A DNA stretch of 33,105 bases from Schoenoplectus triqueter (Eukaryota; Streptophyta; Magnoliopsida; Poales; Cyperaceae): assembly GCA_964058805.1 (NCBI GenBank), contig CAXKVV010000297.1:1-33105 (forward strand), written 5' to 3'. The notes beneath the pieces are model-generated. The model was given only the letters and a program-made list of their open reading frames with translations. It did no database searches and was not told the DNA's origin. Made by a program: the position numbers and the translations under genes. This document shows, piece by piece, positions 21,200 to 31,339 of the stretch (positions are counted from its first letter, which is position 1; every line of letters starts with the position of its first letter).

Positions 21200-23318
21200 A
21201 TTAAGCATTGTGGGTCTCTAATTTTTAATTTTAGGAACCCAAACAATATTTGTGATGTTATTTTCTTTTTTAAGTTTGCAATCAAGTGAGATATGACCAA
21301 TATGACAATAATAATTATAAAATACATATGTTTGAGACTTCTTACTACCTTTAACAAATGTATTTTGGTAGCTTTCTTTTAATCCTTGAGCTTGAGTCTT
21401 GAATTTTTCTTTAGAAATATTTTTATGTTTTTTAGAAACAACTCATTTATGCTCATATCTTTGAGCTTTGGTTTGAAAATTATTTTAATTTTTAAACTCA
21501 TAAAACCATCCATCGGGTCCTTTAAAATATAATTTGTTTGACCAATTAGGATTGAAAAATATAGCATTGTTGCTTTAAAAATTCATTTTTCCTTTGATAA
21601 TTTTTTTATCAAATTGCTTATATTGAAATGTATAATTGTGTTTCTTATTGAAAAATTTAGCATTAGTAGATTTTGCAATTTTTGCATTTGACCATTTACT
21701 TTGTTTCTCTTTTGATTTATGACAATTTGAAGTCTTAGAAAATTTCTTATATCCAAGACCTGACTTGTTGCTAAGCCTTTGACCTATAACCTTGTCTAAA
21801 TCCATTGAAGTAAAGCTTGTTGAAATACTTGAGGATTTTAATGCCCCTATTTTCAGTTTCTAAAGTTTGCACTTTCATTTTTAATGTTGCAACTTCACGT
21901 AAGTGCATTTGACAATTATTTTTCAGATTTTATAATTTAAACTCATAAGATTGAACATTTAACTCAAATTTTGAAATTTTATTTTTAAGTCTCTCAATTA
22001 TCTCTTTTTGAGAAGATGAATCATGAATAAGACTCTCTAAACTACATACAAAAGATTCAATTACATCCTCATCATCAAAATTATTTGCATTTTCAATAAA
22101 AAAATCATCATTCTCAACATAATCATTATCGTTATCATCCTAAGTAGATGTAGTGCAAGGTACTACTTGATTGTGCAATTGAAATTCATGAGAATTTTGT
22201 ACCTTAGGTGCATATGAGTTCATCTTCATATTCTTAGATATTGCAATGTCGTGTAAGATCTCCAATGTGCACAAGTCGGTGATGTTGTTTCTTGCTACAA
22301 TCTCATCAACATCCACCACGGATGAACTCTCCTCCACTTGCGCAATTAGGGCAAGATTAAGTGGATTTCTTTCATTTTTCTTTCTCTTAACATGGTTGCT
22401 TGTAGCTAGCATAGCATCAATTCTCTTAAAGTTTTGCTTCTTCTTATTTGAAAAGATCAAGGAATAATCGTGTGTTGTGTGACATTCCTTATGGCATGAG
22501 AAGCATATACATGTCATTCATTTCTCATCTCGCTCCTCATTGTGCTCCTTTTCAAGATTTAGCATTCTTTCAAACATCTTCGTAATGACTTGATCATTCA
22601 TAGAAGATGAGCTAGATAATGTCTTGCTCAAAAAGTGGTGCGATGGAGGTCTTTGAGCTTGAAGTGCGGTTTCTTTGAGTTTTGATGTGAGCTCTTCGTT
22701 TTGTCGTAGTTTCTCCTCAAAGCATAGAAGATGAGTGAATACTTCTTCATGTGTGAATTCGTCAAAAGAGCCTTGCATTGCTTCTAAAGTACTTATCATG
22801 CTCTCTCATTTTGGTCTTCTCATCATTGCCCTAAAAATCTTGCCTACAATCTTAGAGTTAGACAAGGATTCTCCAACTTCATCAAATTCATTAAGAATAT
22901 GCATTAATCTTGAATGCATATTCTCAATTGATTCTCCTTCTTGTATACAAAAATTTTCAAATTCGGACTCTAGACCCATTAGTTTTGTTCTTTTCATTTG
23001 AGTGTTGCCCTCAAATCTATTCAATAGGGTCTCCCCCATTTCACTAGCAATTTCGGTAGTACCAAATAGTATAGTAATCTTTTCACTAACCGAATTTAAG
23101 AAAACATTGACGGCATAATTATTTTGAGATTTCAGTTCTTTGGCCTTTTGTGTCATTTTGAGGTTGCTAGGATCATAATACGGTATATAACCATGTTAGA
23201 CAACATCCCAAAGGCCTAGAATGTTGAGGTAGTTCATCATATATTTCTTCCAAAAACTAAAATTTATACAATTAAGACCTAGAGTTGGGGGTTCTTTTAC
23301 CTGCATTAAAGAAGTCAT
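21200..23318 (-). pseudogene. gag: Decayed Sirevirus/Copia gag polyprotein
   Basis: Gag would form the nucleocapsid-like particle that packages element RNA. The frame starts at the ATG at 23318, 48 bp past the primer site, and reads NFSFWKKYMMNYL, typical of Copia gag N-termini. It stays in one frame for about 1.4 kb despite nonsense codons at 23198-23196 (TAA), 22808-22806 (TGA), 22520-22518 (TGA), 22142-22140 (TAG) and 21932-21930 (TAA). A frameshift near 21840 leads into ...NKSGLGYKKFSK. A first zinc knuckle CFSCHKECHTTHDY lacks its last Cys. A second near 21280-21310, NYYCHIGHISLDC, lacks its first Cys. It then reads ...NIVWVPKIKN and stops. The middle is acidic and coiled-coil-like. No pol follows. 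Confidence 0.8.
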
Positions 23319-23365
23319 CTTGGACTAAAAATACCACAAATAAAGTAATTAAAACTGAGCTCATA

Positions 23366-23376
23366 CTCTGATACCA
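23366..23376 (-). other. Primer-binding site (initiator Met tRNA type)
   Basis: On the minus strand TGGTATCAGAG begins three bases after the 5' LTR end (TATCA). It is the standard plant Copia primer site complementary to the 3' end of initiator methionine tRNA. Confidence 0.9.
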
Positions 23377-23379
23377 CTT

Positions 23380-24621
23380 TGATAGACCTTGAACACCCTA
23401 GGATGATGGTATTGAAAGGTCAAGATAGTGCAAGAATGTAAAGAACCTAAAGTAGAAATGTATAAACCAATTTGGGGCTTAATGTTCAAGTATAATGGCA
23501 GCAAAATACGATTTAAATCAATTCAATTCTCACAAGAATATAGCAATCAAAGAAATGTGAAAAAAAGTAAAGATAAAGTAAGAACACAAGATGTAACAGA
23601 GTTCGGCTTTAACAATGTCTACGTCCCCGGGACCCTCAACCTATAACAATTGAGGTTGAGCCGATATATTTAAAAATGATTTTTACACTTGTAGAACTTG
23701 ACCCTTACAAAAATGGGCTGCCAAGCCTATTAGTAATAAGAGTGACAACACACTCAAAAGACGAGTGACAACACACTCAAGAAAATATAAGCACTACAGC
23801 TCAAGATAATGTTTTCAAGAAGATCACGAAGGATCGAGTTGGGAGAATAGAGAGAAGCAAGATTGAGCTTAAACAAAGATTTGGTTAATTTAGTGTATCA
23901 ATCTTTTGAATTATCTCTTTCACTTTGTATATGGCTAGTAAGCTCTCTGTAGTAATGATTTAACTAGATAGATCAAATTCAATTAATTTATAAGTGAGAG
24001 ATGTGATCCTTTTAAATAGATCTTCTGAAACAACTGAAGAAACTATTTTTCGGCCTGAACCGTTATAACGTTTTATGAATCGTTATAACGATTTAGAAAG
24101 AATAGTCGTTGGATCAACTGAACTGAAATGCTATAACGATTTATCAAGCCGTTATACATTTCATGAATCATTGTAACGATTATAAAATCGTTATACGTTT
24201 CATGAATCATTGTAACGATTATAAAATCGTTATACGTTTCACAAATCATTGTAACGATTACTGAATCATTACATAACGATACACTCTGGTTTCTTTGAGA
24301 ATATTTCTGCCTTAGAATATTTTTGAGTATTGAGATGAACCGTTATAAAGATGACTGAACCGTTATAACGATTTACTGGGCATAAGCACTTTTCTTGTTG
24401 TTTAAGCTCAATTTATCTTGACCAATTCAACCCAGTTTGAGTCTAACTAAACCTAAGCCTAATGCAGTCTTGATCAAGCTCTTGTATTCCAGTACTAGTC
24501 TTGGTTCTTGTGTACTAGTCCATTTGCATGTTAATCCCTGCACAAAACTCAAACAAGGCAAATTATAAAATTTAAGATTATTTTGCAAATCGACAAATCA
24601 AAGAAGATGTTAAGTGTAATA
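23380..24621 (-). repeat. 5' LTR (right copy)
   Basis: A 1242-bp direct repeat of 19695-20936 and the 5' LTR in element orientation. It carries an extra unit of the ATCGTTATACGTTTCATGAA array (about 24185-24240) and one fewer GAGTGACAACACACTCAA unit. The equal length is therefore coincidental. Confidence 0.92.
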
Positions 24622-24626
24622 ATTAT

Positions 24627-25050
24627 TATAATTATCATTATTACTTAGATTAGAAGTTTTTCAAGCATGCCACATCATTAATTTTCTTCACCATTGATTT
24701 TGTTTAAATCTTTTCATCTTCTTGAATCCAAGGGTTTATACAAAATAGTTTCTCTCTCCTCATTTAAAATAATATGTATAATGTACTTAAAATAAAACTT
24801 AACTCTTAAAATGATCCAATTTTTTATATAATCATTTATAATTTATTACATATTTTTAATTATATTATTTATTATTATAATAATTATTATAATTATCATT
24901 ATTGCTTGGCATCTCAAAATATTGTGTCTAACTTTTCTTTAATATAAAATTTTATTAAATATATTTAAAATTTTATATTATTAATTATTTATTTGAGGAC
25001 TATATTATCAGGGTGAAGCTAGAGTTACAGCTCTAGTAAATATTAAAATG
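24627..25050. repeat. AT-rich flank with the second copy of the split duplication
   Basis: Positions 24750-24905 repeat 19545-19694. The ATTATAATTATCATTATTAC sequence that follows the LTR at 24625 recurs near 24885. No gene is seen. Confidence 0.65.
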
Positions 25051-25376
25051 GAGAGGGATCCCTTGATAATGTGTAATTTTGACAATAAATTTTTAAGTAA
25101 ATAAAAAAATAAAAAATAAAAAAGTAAAAGATATATTTTTTACTTATAAATCGATAGTGTTTAAAATTTTATATAATCTTATTAAAATTTGATCGACCAT
25201 TACAAATTATTTGAAATTGCTACTAATTATATAAATTTTGTATAATCTTTAATGAATTATCAAATAATAATAAAATTATATATAATTTGAAACACTATCA
25301 ATCATATATTTACAAAAAAAACATATATGTTTTTTAATATTTATTTAAAAGTCCGTGAAGATTGTAAAGGGTTCTC
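25051..25376. mobile_element. Mutator-type foldback MITE, copy 3 (degenerate)
   Basis: Left end GAGAGGGATCCCTTGATAAT, reverse-complemented right end GAGAACCCTTTACAATC, inverted arms around AAATTATATAATTT-like centres. It is the same family as 2107-2487 but diverged. No clear TSD. Confidence 0.65.
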
Positions 25377-25390
25377 TTTATTTTAAAAAA

Positions 25391-25733
25391 GGGCGGGGAT
25401 CACTTGATGATGAGTTACTTTTGACAATCTTGTCAATGAATTTTAAAATAAATACTAAAAAAATTCTTAAAATAGAAAAAACCTCATGGATATGTTACTT
25501 ATAGATTGATGGTGATTCAAATCTTATATAATTTCATTATTGTTTGATACTCCATCAAGAGCTATCAAAATTTTATATAATTTGCAACGGTTATAATTTG
25601 ATAGGTTTTGATGGACTATCAAACGATAATGAAATTATATAAAATTTAAATCATCATCAATCTATAATCTATAAATAGAAAAATATATTCATAATAATGT
25701 TTATTTTTAAATTTTTTCATATTTATTTAAAAT
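25391..25733. mobile_element. Mutator-type MITE copy 4, left part (split by LINE)
   Basis: Begins GGGCGGGGATCACTTGATGA and includes GATGGACTATCAAACGATAA. The element stops abruptly at TATTTAAAAT (25724-25733), where the LINE begins. Its missing right end is found beyond the LINE at 29324-29369. The outer 9-bp flanks match at 7 of 9 positions (TTTAAAAAA, ATTAAAAAC). Confidence 0.78.
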
Positions 25734-25874
25734 GTAACTCCGCCTGTGTGGACTAGTTTCTGCACAGTCTGTCTCAAGCCAAGATAAAGGAGGAGGGTTG
25801 CGGTGGGTGTGGCGAGCCCTGCACTAAAACAGCCGATCTTTATGGAAATGAAACTCAGTCAATTTTCATTGGGG

Positions 25875-26072
25875 CATCACCCTCTTAGCGACACGCCATA
25901 TTGGAACTTAGATATGGTGATAAGATAACAAGAGCCGGGTCATCACCGTCTTAGTGACGCGCCATATTAGAACCCGTATATGGTGATGAGTGAGCGAGGG
26001 CCAGATCATCATCACCTTAGTGACGCGCTGCATCGGCGCCCAGATGTAGTGTCAAATGAATAAGGGTCTTTG
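25875..26072 (+). repeat. Three 66-bp tandem repeats in the LINE leader
   Basis: Units begin at 25875, 25941 and 26007 with CATCACCGTCTTAGTGACGC-like sequence. Each continues with CCATATTGGAAC or a variant, then ATATGGTGAT. They are diverged but keep an exact 66-bp period. They lie just before the endonuclease frame and may be promoter or translation-related repeats of the element. Confidence 0.85.
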
Positions 26073-26139
26073 CACTTGACTCGACGAGTGTGAGGAGCAA
26101 GGAAGCTAGTCGGGGAAAGTAGGATTTGTTTAGGTAGTT

Positions 26140-28660
26140 GAAATGTAGGGTCCTTAATAGGTAAGCTAAGGGAGTTAGTTGATACTGCGATTAGGAAACA
26201 CGTTAATATCTTATGTGTTCAGGAGACTAAATGGACAGGTAAGAAGACTAAGGAGGTGAAAAATAAAGGTTTAAAATTGTGGTACACAGAAAAAGAACGA
26301 AGTAAAAATGATGTAGGTATCTTAATTGATAAGAGTCTCAATAATGGAGTTATCACAGTTAAGAGACAATGAGACATGATCATCATGATCAAATTGATTT
26401 TTGGAGATTTGGTCTTGAACGTCATCAATGTGTATGCCCCACAAGTAGGTTTGAGTGATGATGTCAAGAGACGATTCTCGGAAGACTTAGAGAACATGGT
26501 TAGAGTAGTGCCTAACAGTGAAAAACTCTTCATTGGAGGAGATCTTAATGGTCATGTTGGCACAGTTAAAGGGGGGTTTGAGAGGGTACATGGGGGTTTT
26601 GAATATGGCGAACAGAATCAAGAGGGAGAAGACATCTTGAACTTCGCTATAGCTTACGACCTCATGGTAGCGAACGCCTTCTTTAGAAAGAAAAAATCAT
26701 AGTTAATTACTTTCAGCAGTGGCCAACACTCGAGCCAGATTGATTTTCTCCTGACTAGAAGGGAGGAGAGACCAAACTGCATGGATTGTAAGGTTATACC
26801 TGGCGAGTGTGTTGTCACACAACACAAATTTTTGGTGGCTGATTTTTATTTTATGGTATGTGTTCGGCAAAATAAAGGCATGAAAATAACAGAATGAGGT
26901 GGTGAAAGCTCAAATGAGATGTTTCTCAAGTGTTTAAGAATAGAGTTATTGTAGAAAAATCGTAGAACGAAGGTGAGGATGCGGATAATATGTGGAAGGA
27001 GATGACGACTCACATTCGGAAGGTGGCTATAGAGGTGTTTGGAGTAACTAGAGGAAAAAAAATATGAACCTAAAAACACTTGGTGGTGGAATGATGATGT
27101 ACAAAAGACTATCAATGAGAAGAAAAAATGTTACAAATGTTTACATCACAATAGGAGTGATGAAAACATACAGAAGTACAAAGAAGCTAGCAGAAACACA
27201 AAGAAGCTAGCAGAAACACAAAGAAAGCTGTGAGAGAAGCAAGGGGTTAGACATATACGGAGCTGTATCAAAAATTAGATACGAAAGAGGGCGAAAATGA
27301 TGTCTACAAGATGACTAAACTTTGAGAAAGGAAGACAAGAGTTTTCAACCGTGTTAAATATATTAAGGATGAGGAGATTAAGAACAGATGAAGAGAATAC
27401 TTCGACAAGTTATTCAACGACGAGAGTAAGAAAAACCGCGATCGAGTTGGACGAATCAATTGACACCAACAGATAATTTGTTCGGAGAATTCAAGAGTCT
27501 AAGGCGAAATAAGCTTTAAAAAAGATGAAAACAGGTAAGACGTTACATCCCGATTTAGGTATGGAGATATCTTGGAGAGATAGCAATAACGCGACTCACT
27601 AAACTATTTAATATCATTTTCCGGTCTAATAAGATGTCTGATGAGTGGAAAAAAATATATTAGTACCAATCTTGAAGAATAAATGAGATATTCAAAGTTG
27701 TACTAATTACAGAGGAATTAAGCTCATGAGTCATACCATGAAGTTTTGGGAGAGAGTGATCGAGCACCGTTTAAGAAGACTGACAACTGTTTCTAAAAAT
27801 TAGTTTGGTTTTATACCTGAGAGGTCCACTATGGAGGCGATTTTTCTTGATAAGACAATTTATAGAGAGACATCGGGAACAGAAGAAGGTCCTACATATG
27901 ATATTTATTGATTTAGAGAAAGCGTATGATAAAATACTGAGAAATATCATGTGGTGGGCGCTTAAAAAGAAATTAGTCCCAACAAAGTACGTTACCCTTT
28001 ATTAAGGATATGTACACAAATGTTGTGACTTATGTTAGAATATATGACGGTGAGTCCGATATATTTCCTATTAAGATAGGATTACATCAAGGGTCAGCAT
28101 TGAGTCCATATATTTTCACCTTAATGATGGACGAGATCACAAATGACATACAAAGAGATATTCCTTGGTGTATGCTCTTTGTTGATGATGTGGTGCTGAT
28201 TGACGAGAGCAGAATTGAAGTCAATCAGAAACTAGAGTTGTAGAGGCAAACTTTAGAATCGAAAGATTTTAGACTTAGTATGATCAAAACTAAATATATG
28301 AGGTGTCAGTTCAGGGGGGAAAACTCAGATGATGGAAATGTTAGTTTGGATGGACGAGTAGTACCCATGAATGACACATTTCGGTATTTGGGATCGATGT
28401 TGCAAAGTGAAGGTGAGATCGATAAAGATGTCAGTCGTAGAATAAGAGCTGGATGGGTAAAATGGAGACAAACATCTGGTGTTCTTTGTGACAAGAAGGT
28501 CCCAAACAAACTAAAAGGAAAGTTCTACATGACGGCGATTAGACCCGCGATGATGTATGGCGCAGAATGTTGGGCTACAAAAGGACAACACATCCAGAAG
28601 ATGAGTGTAGTTGAAATGCGGATGTTGCGTTGAATATGTGGCCACACAAGGAAAGATCGA
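26140..28660 (+). pseudogene. Broken LINE polyprotein: AP-endonuclease plus reverse transcriptase
   Basis: This protein nicks target DNA and copies element RNA there. Endonuclease traces: NVGSLIGKLRELVDTAI near 26150, catalytic-site QETKW near 26220, VINVYAPQVGLS near 26420, GGDLNGHVGT near 26535 and QSSQIDF-like sequence near 26730. Reverse transcriptase traces: NYRGIKLM near 27710, FIDLEKAYDKI near 27905, LHQGSALSPYIFTLMMDE near 28080 and the catalytic box FVDDVVLID near 28180, where FADD is usual in RTE. The C-terminal part ...FRYLGSMLQ... lies near 28380. Stops include TGA at the expected Trp before NVGS, TGA at 26369 and TAG at 26701, plus several frameshifts. It is dead. Confidence 0.88.
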
Positions 28661-29323
28661 ATCAGAAATGATGATATTAGAGACAACTTGAGCTAGCACC
28701 AATTCAAGGGAAGCTAGTCTAACATCATTTGCGATGGTTTGGTCATATCTAACGAAGGCCTCATGAAGCACCAGTACGCAGCGATATTCTAAATCATCCT
28801 GAAAATACAAGAAGAGGAAGAGGTGGACCGAGACTAACATGAGAGAAAACAATAAAAAGAGATTTGAATGAATGAAATATACCCAAAGAGCTTGCTTTGG
28901 ATATGAGTGCTTGGAATATGACGATTCATGTACCTGAACCATGATTTAAGAGTTAGAGTCTAATAGTAGAGTTATTAAATTTCATGTTCTTAGATTTTTA
29001 GGATTTTAGGATTTAGAATTTAGACATAGGTTTTAGAAATAGAATTTTAGAATTAGATTTTAAAATATGATTTTATGATTTATAAATAGGTTTTATAATA
29101 TAAGTTTATTGTACTATTATTATTATTGCTATTACTATTAGCATTAGCATATTATCATTATCATTATAAACTTTATTTATTTATTTATTTTCTTTTTCTT
29201 TCATCATATTCATTATTATCACAATTTGAGATATTTGATTTTATGCTTTCTGATTGAGTTTCATTTCTATCCTACCCTAATTTATTTGAAATTAAAAACT
29301 TTATTGTTGTTGTTATTTAAAAT

Positions 29324-29369
29324 TTATTATCAAGATTATTAATAATCTATTTTCAAGTGATCCCTTCCC
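29324..29369. mobile_element. Mutator-type MITE copy 4, right end (beyond the LINE)
   Basis: TCAAGTGATCCCTTCCC is the expected inverted end of the MITE starting at 25391. Joining it to 25391-25733 gives a 389-bp element, close to the 381 bp of copy 1. Confidence 0.75.
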
Positions 29370-29888
29370 ATTAAAAACCTAACCCAACTACCCAAGACCG
29401 GACATATGTTTTACACGCATATCAAGGCTTAAGTTATTTGCTGCCATTGCCCATTGCCACTGTGCCAGACTGCCAGCGTCCAGTGATCCGGTTCATCTCC
29501 ATTCGTGCCCGTTACTGATGTGATGTTGCTCCCAGTCGGTCTAACTTTAATACATAGACCTTGCAGTTCAAATTTTTTGCATTATATCCCGTAGAGTCAA
29601 TTGCCAAAAGTTGCTTCCATAATCTCATATTCAACTTTTTATATTTTGATCCAACTTAGCTTGGAACATCTCATGTGCGTTGATCCATGGAGTTCTAAAT
29701 TGTTGGTAAAAAAAAAATAGATGAAAATCTGCATTACTATATATATCATGAAAAATATGAAAGACAAGAATGTATGTAAAAAAAAATATTAATTTCAAGA
29801 TGATATTCTTTTAGCATTTTTGGTAAGAATTTTTGTAATATTTTTATAACATACAAGCATTAAAAATTACGGCTACAATACTTTTAAA
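29370..29888. other. Intergenic DNA, no gene seen
   Basis: The base-balanced start (29370-29560) gives way to AT-rich DNA. No recognisable coding or repeat structure. Confidence 0.5.
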
Positions 29889-30302
29889 TAGGGGCGGACC
29901 CAGGTGTATCCAAGGGGCACGTGCCCCCCTTAAATTTTGAAAAATAGTATTTTCGGTAATTTGCCCTTCTGGAAATTTTTTTGCCCCCTGAATTGTCTGG
30001 TTATTTTTATTGAGAAAAAAATATTTAATACCGTGTATAATAAAATAATTATGCAAAGATATTAAAATATAAAGTTTCTTAGACAAAAACTTTCTTCATC
30101 AACTTGATTATCTATTACTTTGAGCTTTATTTTATTATTATTTTAATATATAAAATATTATTATTTTAATAAAAATTTTATTAGTTAAATATATATATTA
30201 AATTATTATTTTTTTTATTTAGTACCCGATTAGTTAATGGGTTTGAACCTGATAAACCATTACAATCCGATAATTGCCCCCCTAACAAAAATCCTAGATC
30301 TG
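29889..30302. mobile_element. hAT-Tip100-like MITE, reverse-oriented copy
   Basis: The left end TAGGGGCGGACCCAGG and the interior match the element at 2956-3389 in opposite orientation: TTTGAGCTTTATTTTATTAT, AGTACCCGATTAGTTAATGG and ACCATTACAATCCGATAATT. The 8-bp flanks CTTTTAAA (29881-29888, 30303-30310) are identical. The right terminus ends AGATCTG, having lost the expected CCCCTG. The 80-codon minus-strand frame is incidental. Confidence 0.75.
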
Positions 30303-30310
30303 CTTTTAAA

Positions 30311-30650
30311 CATCCTCTTATGGATTTAAATTTATTAACTCTTCAGTTCAACGATATTGTTTGATCTTATAATCACATCTTTCCATAATTTTCACAAGAA
30401 CTAATTATAAAAAAAATACTCATTGATTATGAATTTATGATATACTGAAATAGAACAGTACTTAAATTTTTTAAAAAATCTCAAAAATAAAGAGCACAAT
30501 AAAATAACATATAAAAATAATCTCAACGCGTACATTTCTTTTCTCAGAAGCAGTAAAATTTAATTGGAAACGATTCGGTATGAGACTAGACTCCCACCGG
30601 TTTAAGCATTCAATCCGCACGCTCTCCACCACCTAAATCACACTGCCGCA
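30311..30650. other. Distal upstream region of the BEACH gene
   Basis: AT-rich to about 30540, then increasingly base-balanced toward the promoter. No coding sequence seen. Confidence 0.5.
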
Positions 30651-30652
30651 TC

Positions 30653-30666
30653 ATGCCACGTGGCAT
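30653..30666. promoter_or_regulatory. Palindromic G-box
   Basis: ATGCCACGTGGCAT is a perfect 14-bp palindrome around CACGTG, about 170 bp upstream of the TATA box. G-boxes bind plant bZIP and bHLH factors (ABA, light and stress responses). The role here is inferred from sequence only. Confidence 0.6.
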
Positions 30667-30679
30667 CTCTTTCCATCCA

Positions 30680-30686
30680 ACGTGGC
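30680..30686 (+). promoter_or_regulatory. ABRE-like element
   Basis: ACGTGGC lies 14 bp beyond the G-box. Two closely spaced ACGT-core sites are the classical arrangement for ABA-responsive promoters. SPIRRIG has a reported salt-stress role, which would fit; this is inference. Confidence 0.45.
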
Positions 30687-30833
30687 AAATCTCCGGTCGA
30701 CGGTGGACCGAAGCCAAATATCCAACAAAAGAAGCGTGCTAAAATCATGTAACTCATCGTTGCCACCAAAACGTGCAATTAGTCAATGGGACGATTTCAG
30801 TGACTCGCCACGCGAAGGAAGCATGTGAAGTGT

Positions 30834-30840
30834 TATAAAA
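30834..30840 (+). promoter_or_regulatory. TATA box of the BEACH gene
   Basis: TATAAAA is followed about 30 bp later by a GA-rich stretch (from 30850) that continues to the coding start, as in a plant 5' leader. The transcription start would be near 30865-30875, giving a leader of about 470 nt. Confidence 0.6.
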
Positions 30841-30959
30841 CAACAGGTCAAGAGGGAACAGAGAGAAAAAATATTACAAAAAGAAAAACAGACAGCCGAA
30901 AGAGAGGGAGGAGAGAGAAACTGAGCGCGTAGCACCGGAGAGATAGAGGGAGGAAGACA

Positions 30960-30995
30960 ATGAGAGATAGAGACCTTCGTTTGCCAAGTCTCTGA
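30960..30995 (+). CDS. uORF 1 in the BEACH gene leader
   Basis: An 11-codon upstream ORF (MRDRDLRLPSL, then TGA) inside the GA-rich leader. It is the first ATG after the putative TATA box. There is no evidence that the peptide matters; it could reduce main-ORF translation. Confidence 0.4.
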   Translation: MRDRDLRLPSL

Positions 30996-31306
30996 CAAAA
31001 CAAACAGAGATTTTGCATCACAACTCACAAGAGGCAGAGAGAGGGAAGAAGGGGAAAGGAGGAAGGAGAAGAACTTAACAAATCCACACAAGGAGAAAAA
31101 TACCTTCCTAAACAGAATCGCGTCTCTGCTCTCTCTTGCCAAAAAATATAAAAGAAAAGAGATTTCTAGCATCCTCCAAGAATTTCGCCAAAAGAAAGAG
31201 CAAAAAAAACATTTCGAATCCCTTCCCCTCGCCAGTCCGCATCTGAACCGAAATTCAAAAAAAAAAGCTGTGATCTCTGGGGTCTGATCTAGGCGGCGGA
31301 TCTTGG

Positions 31307-31339
31307 ATGAGGGACCCTTCGACAGGTCTCAAAAGATGA
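31307..31339 (+). CDS. uORF 2, stop overlapping the main start
   Basis: A 10-codon ORF (MRDPSTGLKR) whose TGA at 31337-31339 overlaps both candidate main starts in the string ATGATG (31336 and 31339). Ribosomes terminating here would sit exactly on the main start, allowing reinitiation without scanning. It begins MRD, as uORF 1 does, perhaps by chance. Confidence 0.45.
   Translation: MRDPSTGLKR

Larger units (their letters stand above)
19695..24621 (-). mobile_element. Sirevirus-like Copia LTR retrotransposon, gag only
   Basis: A complete element on the minus strand. It has two 1242-bp LTRs, a 5-bp target duplication ATTAT (19690-19694, 24622-24626), a primer-binding site matching the 3' end of initiator Met tRNA (23366-23376), a polypurine tract next to the 3' LTR (20937-20950), and a decayed gag. 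The internal region is only 2.4 kb and shows no protease, integrase, reverse transcriptase or RNase H, so it is non-autonomous. Repeated polypurine-like CTCCCCC blocks and palindromic LTR repeats, together with the gag motif KSGLGYKK, are known features of Sireviruses. Gag has several nonsense codons, so mobility would require proteins from another element. Confidence 0.85.
25734..29313 (+). mobile_element. RTE-clade LINE, inactive
   Basis: A 3.6-kb non-LTR retrotransposon flanked by a perfect 10-bp duplication TATTTAAAAT (25724-25733, 29314-29323) of its MITE target. The order is 5' leader with tandem repeats, AP-endonuclease, reverse transcriptase, and an AT-rich 3' end terminating in CTTTATTGTTGTTGT. 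The CTACCC...(TTG)n 3' end is characteristic of plant RTE elements, which end in short tandem repeats rather than poly-A. The coding region has many stops and frameshifts. Confidence 0.88.

Noticed and set aside
28511..28942. 143-codon minus-strand frame
   Set aside because: It is the antisense of the LINE reverse-transcriptase C-terminal region.
30783..31172. 129-codon minus-strand frame
   Set aside because: It is the antisense of the GA-rich leader of the BEACH gene, giving Ser/Leu/Phe-rich nonsense; no domain.
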